Source: Diadema setosum (taxonomy: Eukaryota; Echinodermata; Echinoidea; Diadematoida; Diadematidae). Taken from it: a stretch of 64,000 nucleotides of DNA. The notes under the pieces are model-generated. The model was not told where the DNA came from. It did not search any database and saw only the letters and a program-made list of their open reading frames with translations. A program made the position numbers and the translations under genes. Below are positions 59,001-64,000 of the stretch, one piece after another. Within the stretch, counting starts at the first letter, position 1, and every line of letters begins with the position of its first letter. The stretch lies in the NCBI RefSeq assembly GCF_964275005.1, contig NC_092706.1:30184781-30248780 (forward strand). The letters run 5' to 3'.

Positions 59001-62000
59001 TGCTCTTAACATAAAAGGGCATCACAAAATATAGAAAACTCAAATAACAGGGATGATATTGAGATTTGTTGAAAAAATCAGAAATCAAAATTTTCAGGTG
59101 ATTTTGATATACATGGAAAAAAGCAAAATGTGCATAGACTTGAGAAAAAAAAAAATGCAATTAGATCTAAATCTACAGAATATCATGCCTGCAATAAGCA
59201 CACAGTGTTCATTGAAAGTATTGCATTTGAAATGGTAGAGAAGAAATATGAAGTATGGAAGGCCAAAGGAGTATCCCTTACCCCCCTGGTAGAGAGGAGG
59301 TTTCTAAGGAGACCAAGAGTCTTCATGAGGATGTCAACGTTGGTGTCTGTTAGCAGTCTGAAGAGCTGGTCTGTTCCCATCTTTTCTAGAATACTTGTCT
59401 TGATTTTCTCATCAGCCTGAAATGCCATGTTCATTAGTCCCCAGATACCATTGAGTCGTAGCGATGCACTAGGATTGGTCGTCAGTTTGCACAGAATGTC
59501 AATGGCTCCTGCTTGGACAATTTTCTGAGGGACAAAAAGATCAAACACAATGCAAATTCAGAAAGTGGAATGAAGTAACAGTACCTTGCAGCAATACCAA
59601 ACAAACATAGTGCAAAACAATCAATCTTGATTTTCTTTTCTTTTTTTATTGCTGTTTGTCATATGTGTTAATAACCACAAAAATTTAACAAAGTTGTCTT
59701 TCATAAATTTTCTCATTTCAGAATTTTCATATTTTTTGTAAGTCAAACTTTGAAGTGATATATAATTTGTCTCACTTTATCAAACAAGAGACCCAGCAGT
59801 CTCGTGCTCACCTGAGTATCACAAGTTCACCTTCCATGCATTCTTGCAGACTCTTACCTGAGAACATTGGAAACTTGGGGTGGTGGCAGCTTTGACAGCT
59901 GGGGGCATGGTGTCCATTTGCATATTCTATCACATAGGTAAAAATACCTGGCAAATACATTGTACTTCATAGAAGGTTGGACTATGCATTTTGGAAGAAA
60001 AAAAAAGATTTAAAGCTCCTATCACTTCTGATTCTAGAGAAGAATGTCATTGAATATTCTTTAATTAATTAGACAATTTAGGTCTGTATATGAATCCCTC
60101 CCTCCCAAACCCCCCCCCCCCCCAGGGGGGGGGGGTGGGGCTGAGTGTGCAGTGAAAAACTTGGAACTAAAGTCATCAATGTACAATCTCATGGTATTAA
60201 CTTTGCTTTATCACTTCTGGTTCTAGAGAAGAAGATTAGTAAATATTCCTTAATGTTGGGGGGGGGGGGGGGATTGGGCCCCCTAGGGGCCCCCAAGGGG
60301 AGCATGGTGTCCAGTTAAACAAATTGAGGCGCTAACCCCCTGGCATGCTACCTACCAAGTTTGGTGAACATTCATCAAGGGGTTTTCAGAAGAATATGAA
60401 CATGTACAATTTACGTCCCTATTTGGACCCATCCCACCCCATTCTCCTTGGTCCCAAGGGGGGCACCCCTGAGTCTGCCATGAACAAATTTGAAACAACA
60501 GTCATCAATATACTGACTCAATGTATTAACTTAGCTCATCACTTCTGGTTCTAGAGAAGATCTTTAAAGATCCCTAACCGGGGGGGGGGGGGGGGGGGCT
60601 GGGCCCCCCTGGGGGCCCCCGAGGTGGGGCATGGTGCCCATTAGAACATATTGAGATCCTATCCCCCTTGGGATGCTACCTGTCAAGTTTGGTGAAAATC
60701 GGTCACGGGGTTCTCAAGAAGAAGATAGAAATGTACAATTTAAGCCCCATTAGGACCCCTCCCCACCCTCTCCCCTGGGTCCCAGTAGGGGGGGGGGGGG
60801 CACCCCTGATTCCGCCATGAACAAACTTGAAACTACAGTCATCAATGTACTAAATCATAGCATTAACTGAGCTCTATCACTTTTGGTCCTAGAGAAGAAG
60901 ATTTTTAAAGATTCCTTAATTTGGGGGGATTTGGGGGCCCCCTGGGGGCCCCCCAGGTGGGGCATGGTGCCCATTTGAACAAATTGAGATCCTATCTTCC
61001 TAGGGATGCTACCTGCCAAGTTTGGTGAAAATCGGTCACGAGGTTCTCAAGAAGAAGATGGAAATGTAAAAAGTTTACGGCGACGCACGATGCACGCCGG
61101 ATGCTGGACGAAGAACGATCGCAATAGCTCACTTGAGCCTTTGGCTCAGGTGAGCTAAAAAAAAAAATGAAAATAAATAAACAAAATAAAAAACTGCCAA
61201 AGAAATGGCAGGAAGAAGGAGATGACATATATGTAGTATTGAAAACTTGGCCTTGTTGAAGTTGGGATGGGTGCAAGATAAGGCACTTAAACACCTTGGG
61301 CTCATTCAAAATGGTATACAGTTGTAGTAACATGCTTTATCTAAACAAACTTTTGTTGTTGTTGTTAAGAAACATTCTTAGACTTCGACATTTGGACAGG
61401 CAGTAGCAAGTTATCATACATTACATCTTCCTAAATTATTGCCAAATGATCATACTTTACTGTTGTTTCATACTGAATATAACTTAACTGTTGTCTCATA
61501 TTAAATATAATCAGAGTATTGTGGTGACTGGTTAACTTCACACATCATGAAAGATTTGGAGCCAGTTCTTCAGGTGCATAAAATCTTCACATTTATCATT
61601 TTGTCACCTGAGCATCAATGTTAGTACATGTAGTACATCTATCTGAAGTGTAGCTGCTGAAGAAAAAAAGGAAAAATTATCTGCTGAATCTTCCTTGCAT
61701 TCTAATCTTCTTAGGACTTGATATGACTTACATCTTTGCTGGGTGAGAATTCCAGAAGAAGATTGCACAATGTTGATGAAGCTACTATCATCAGTTCCTC
61801 TGCACTCTTGTGTTGTAATAACTGCAGAAAGGAATATGAACACACAAATTATGCACACTGTAGCAGCACTGGAACTAGTAGGCAGCAGAAAGAATGCAAT
61901 GACATTGACAAACCTTTGCAAAACACGTTACTGCCATAAAAGCAATACATAGAATAATCACACTAATACTTAATGAGGCAACCACTGAAAACTACTAACT

Positions 62001-63453
62001 TTACAATACATCAAATGCTGAATACTCTGCAGTGTGGAAATTGTCATGAATTCTATGCTTCACTGAACTTGCATGAAAATAATAACATTCACAAGTACAT
62101 ATTTTTGATCAATAAAGAGGTATGGAATGAAAAGTATTTCTATGTGTGAAATTCTGAACAAGTTCAATTAAATTAACCAAGCACGGAAACTAAACTGTTT
62201 AAAAGCATCCACTTTTAGAGACTTACTTGATGAATTATTATTGTTTTCGTTCAAAAGGGACAAAAATATCAGAGTACACTGTATTCCATTAATTTGGATT
62301 AAATGTTATTAGAAAAGTATGAGTTTACTTCCAACATCAAAGGGATCATGGTATTTGTATGGCTGCCTTTAAATATCTTACAGTTACTTTAAATATCACA
62401 AGGTTTGAAAGGACAAAAATTCCATGAAGTGATCATTATGTACTCCACCTACCTCAACCAATGGTTTCCATACTATGTGATCTTGAAAACTTGTTCTGAG
62501 TTGCTGCACTGACCTCGACAAACTGTGAAGACATCTGGGATTTAAGAATTTTGATTGGTGGAGAGAGTGGGGGGGGGGGGGAGGAGAGAACATGGTTATC
62601 ATGTATCTTATGAGACAAAGAAATCACTCAAAAAGAATAAAACTTATATCAAATGATAAAGAAAGAAAAAAAATGGAGTGTGACCAGGAACAAAATAGGC
62701 TGAGGCCGATTGCTTTCATAGATTACATTGAATTCCCAGCTAAACTTAACAAAATTATTTCTTTCATATGAAGTAAATGGAGAGTTCATATTGAAGACAA
62801 GATGTCATCTATTAAAGGAGAGCTCAAGGTGATTTTCAGACTTTCACATTTGAACTATAAATTGGTTATACTGGGTACAGAGTTTCAGAATATAGTGATT
62901 GGAATGAAGAATAAAAATATTTTCAAAATTCATAACAAATCACAATGAACAAGGATGATGTCATGGTAGTTTCACCACAAGAATACATGAGTGGGGGCTC
63001 AAGGAAGCAGGACAAAAGAAGAAAGCATGCATGAATTCTGCACAGGTGAACTTGTTAGTGAGTGGTATTGTAATGGAATTACACTGCTACACTTTTAAAA
63101 TATGTGTGCCTCCTTTGTCATCATCTTTGTTCAGTGTAATTTGTTTTGCGTTTCTAGAGTATTGGTTTCTCTGCTCAAGGACCACAATAAATTCCACAAA
63201 TCTATATATCAAGCTGTCAATTTATGTCTTACATGATGTGAAATTATGAAAATCGTCTGGACGTCCCCTTTAATTGGTTACTCTACCAAGGACTGTTATA
63301 ATCTGTAGATTTGTCTGGTGAGAGAGATTCTATCTAAAACTTTGTGGAATATGAGAATGTCATACTGTACCTTGCAGCAGCTAATTGGACTTTGAAGTTC
63401 TCTTCCTCTATACATTTTTCAATGATGTCCATCAGGTTCTCTGTCTCAATTAT
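56040..63453 (-). CDS. ARMC8: Armadillo repeat-containing protein 8, C-terminal eight exons
   Basis: Exons in minus-strand order are 63453-63371, 62534-62453, 61821-61732, 59524-59282, 58627-58532, 57471-57376, 56782-56616 and 56073-56040, all with GT-AG borders and compatible phases. They encode 296 residues, against about 673 for the human protein, so the first half lies beyond the right edge. Diagnostic strings are [76 protein letters not shown] and the closing [12 protein letters not shown]8 is the Gid5 counterpart in the CTLH/GID ubiquitin ligase, an armadillo scaffold. In humans the long isoform, which has this C-terminal part, recruits the receptor GID4. The copy looks intact and constrained. 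Confidence 0.95.
56783..59281 (-). other. Introns of ARMC8 (between 59282 and 56782)
   Basis: Apart from the two 96-bp exons at 57376-57471 and 58532-58627, this stretch is intron. It carries the family P element at 58053-58434 and no other recognisable feature. Confidence 0.7.
58053..58434. mobile_element. TTAA-type miniature element, family P copy 3
   Basis: AGGGATGGTACAGAATTGG is mirrored by ACTGTACGATCCCT. Perfect TTAA duplications flank it (58049-58052 and 58435-58438). This best-preserved copy defines the ends of the family. It lies in an ARMC8 intron. Confidence 0.85.
59785..61158 (+). mobile_element. Element with ~320-bp internal tandem units and 3' hairpin, copy B
   Basis: It starts GAGACCCAGCAGTCTCGTGC with GCTCACCTGAGTATCACAAG. 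It holds about four units marked by GAACAAACTTGAAACTACAG or variants (near 60150, 60483 and 60820) and ends with the stem GCTCACTTGAGCC / GGCTCAGGTGAGC and TAAAA, then poly-A. G-runs of 13-18 break several units (60252, 60575). It lies in the ARMC8 intron between 59525 and 61731, antisense to the gene. Confidence 0.65.
61822..63370 (-). other. Introns of ARMC8 (right part)
   Basis: Intron DNA around the exon at 62453-62534. It contains a G-run near 62570 and no recognisable mobile element. Confidence 0.6.
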
Positions 63454-64000
63454 CTGTAGAGGTAAGAACATGTGTTAACCCATTATACAGGTCATACTTT
63501 CATCCTTACAGGTCACACTTTAACCTTTAAAGGTCACACTTTCCACAAAATGTTCACTGACTTCTCATGGTTCATCTCAAACAATGTTACCTGTGTCTCA
63601 TCTGTATCATTCCTATTTTTGCAAAGAGTGACATTGATTTTCAATTGCATTCATACCATGCAGTAAAGCAGAGTATCTGAAAACACAGTCAAATACATAC
63701 AATAAAATACATATTTTTCATTCAAATATTCCAATTGGACACAATTCTATTTTTAGCACTTATCAGTGATATTTTAACATTCGACTGGGGAACTTTGAAG
63801 GCATTTATGTCTATGTACACATAATGGCGACTTGCAATGAAACTTAAGATGAAATTGAATTTACTCAAAAGTTTGCATCTTCTAAATGTCACTGTACCAG
63901 AATAACATGAATTTGAAAGAATGCAATTTACATGGAAGTTTAATCACTTTAAGGTACACACTTGATCTATTCATATGCTCATTTAAAAATCTTCATGAAA
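63454..64000. other. ARMC8 intron at the right edge
   Basis: No further ARMC8 exon is visible before the window ends. A small tandem theme, CAGGTCACACTTT / AAGGTCACACTTT, occurs near 63488-63542. The next upstream exon must lie outside the window. Confidence 0.6.

Overview
This 64 kb window is animal genomic DNA: AT-rich, with GT-AG introns, few genes, and many short DNA-transposon-derived repeats and microsatellites. The gene set is an ARMC8 orthologue, a C2H2 zinc-finger protein and an IgGFc-binding-protein-like (FCGBP-type) receptor. Together with the repeat types, this suggests an invertebrate deuterostome, most likely an echinoderm such as a sea urchin. The species call is inference; no marker gene settles it.

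Layout. (1) 1-8.2 kb holds repeats and the 3' flank of the first gene, including nested miniature elements at 0.76-1.66 kb and 2.6-4.2 kb. (2) 8.2-13.9 kb, minus strand, is a three-coding-exon gene for a protein of about 1149 residues with ten C2H2 fingers and a long Gln/His-rich then Pro/Ser-rich tail. A possible non-coding first exon lies near 16.5 kb. (3) 14.2-17.8 kb is a repeat cluster: a TTTCGCG element, a CCCTAA tract, a 5'-truncated LINE and a fold-back element. (4) 18.48-37.63 kb, plus strand, is a six-exon gene for a predicted type I membrane protein of 637 residues: signal peptide, one IgGFc-binding domain, Pro/Gly/Asn-rich stalk, one membrane helix and a short basic tail. Its exon phases match at every junction. 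A 12.7 kb first intron separates the signal-peptide exon from the rest. (5) 38-56 kb has no convincing gene. It holds terminal-inverted-repeat elements, a 4.5 kb structure with arms of about 650 bp in inverted orientation, a decayed LINE, and a 1 kb tandem array of about 160-bp units carrying perfect AGGTCA direct repeats. (6) 56.04-63.45 kb, minus strand, has the last eight exons (296 residues) of ARMC8, a CTLH/GID ubiquitin-ligase subunit; the gene continues past the right edge.

The three genes show no functional link. The zinc-finger and FCGBP-like genes are divergent; the FCGBP-like and ARMC8 genes are convergent. I saw no tRNA, rRNA, CRISPR array, LTR retroelement or virus-like element. 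The most interesting signals are the FCGBP-like receptor's architecture, an exon-like segment inside its third intron, the AGGTCA array, two same-strand copies of an element with about 320-bp internal units and a 3' hairpin, and several miniature-element families whose TTAA or TA target duplications can be read directly.
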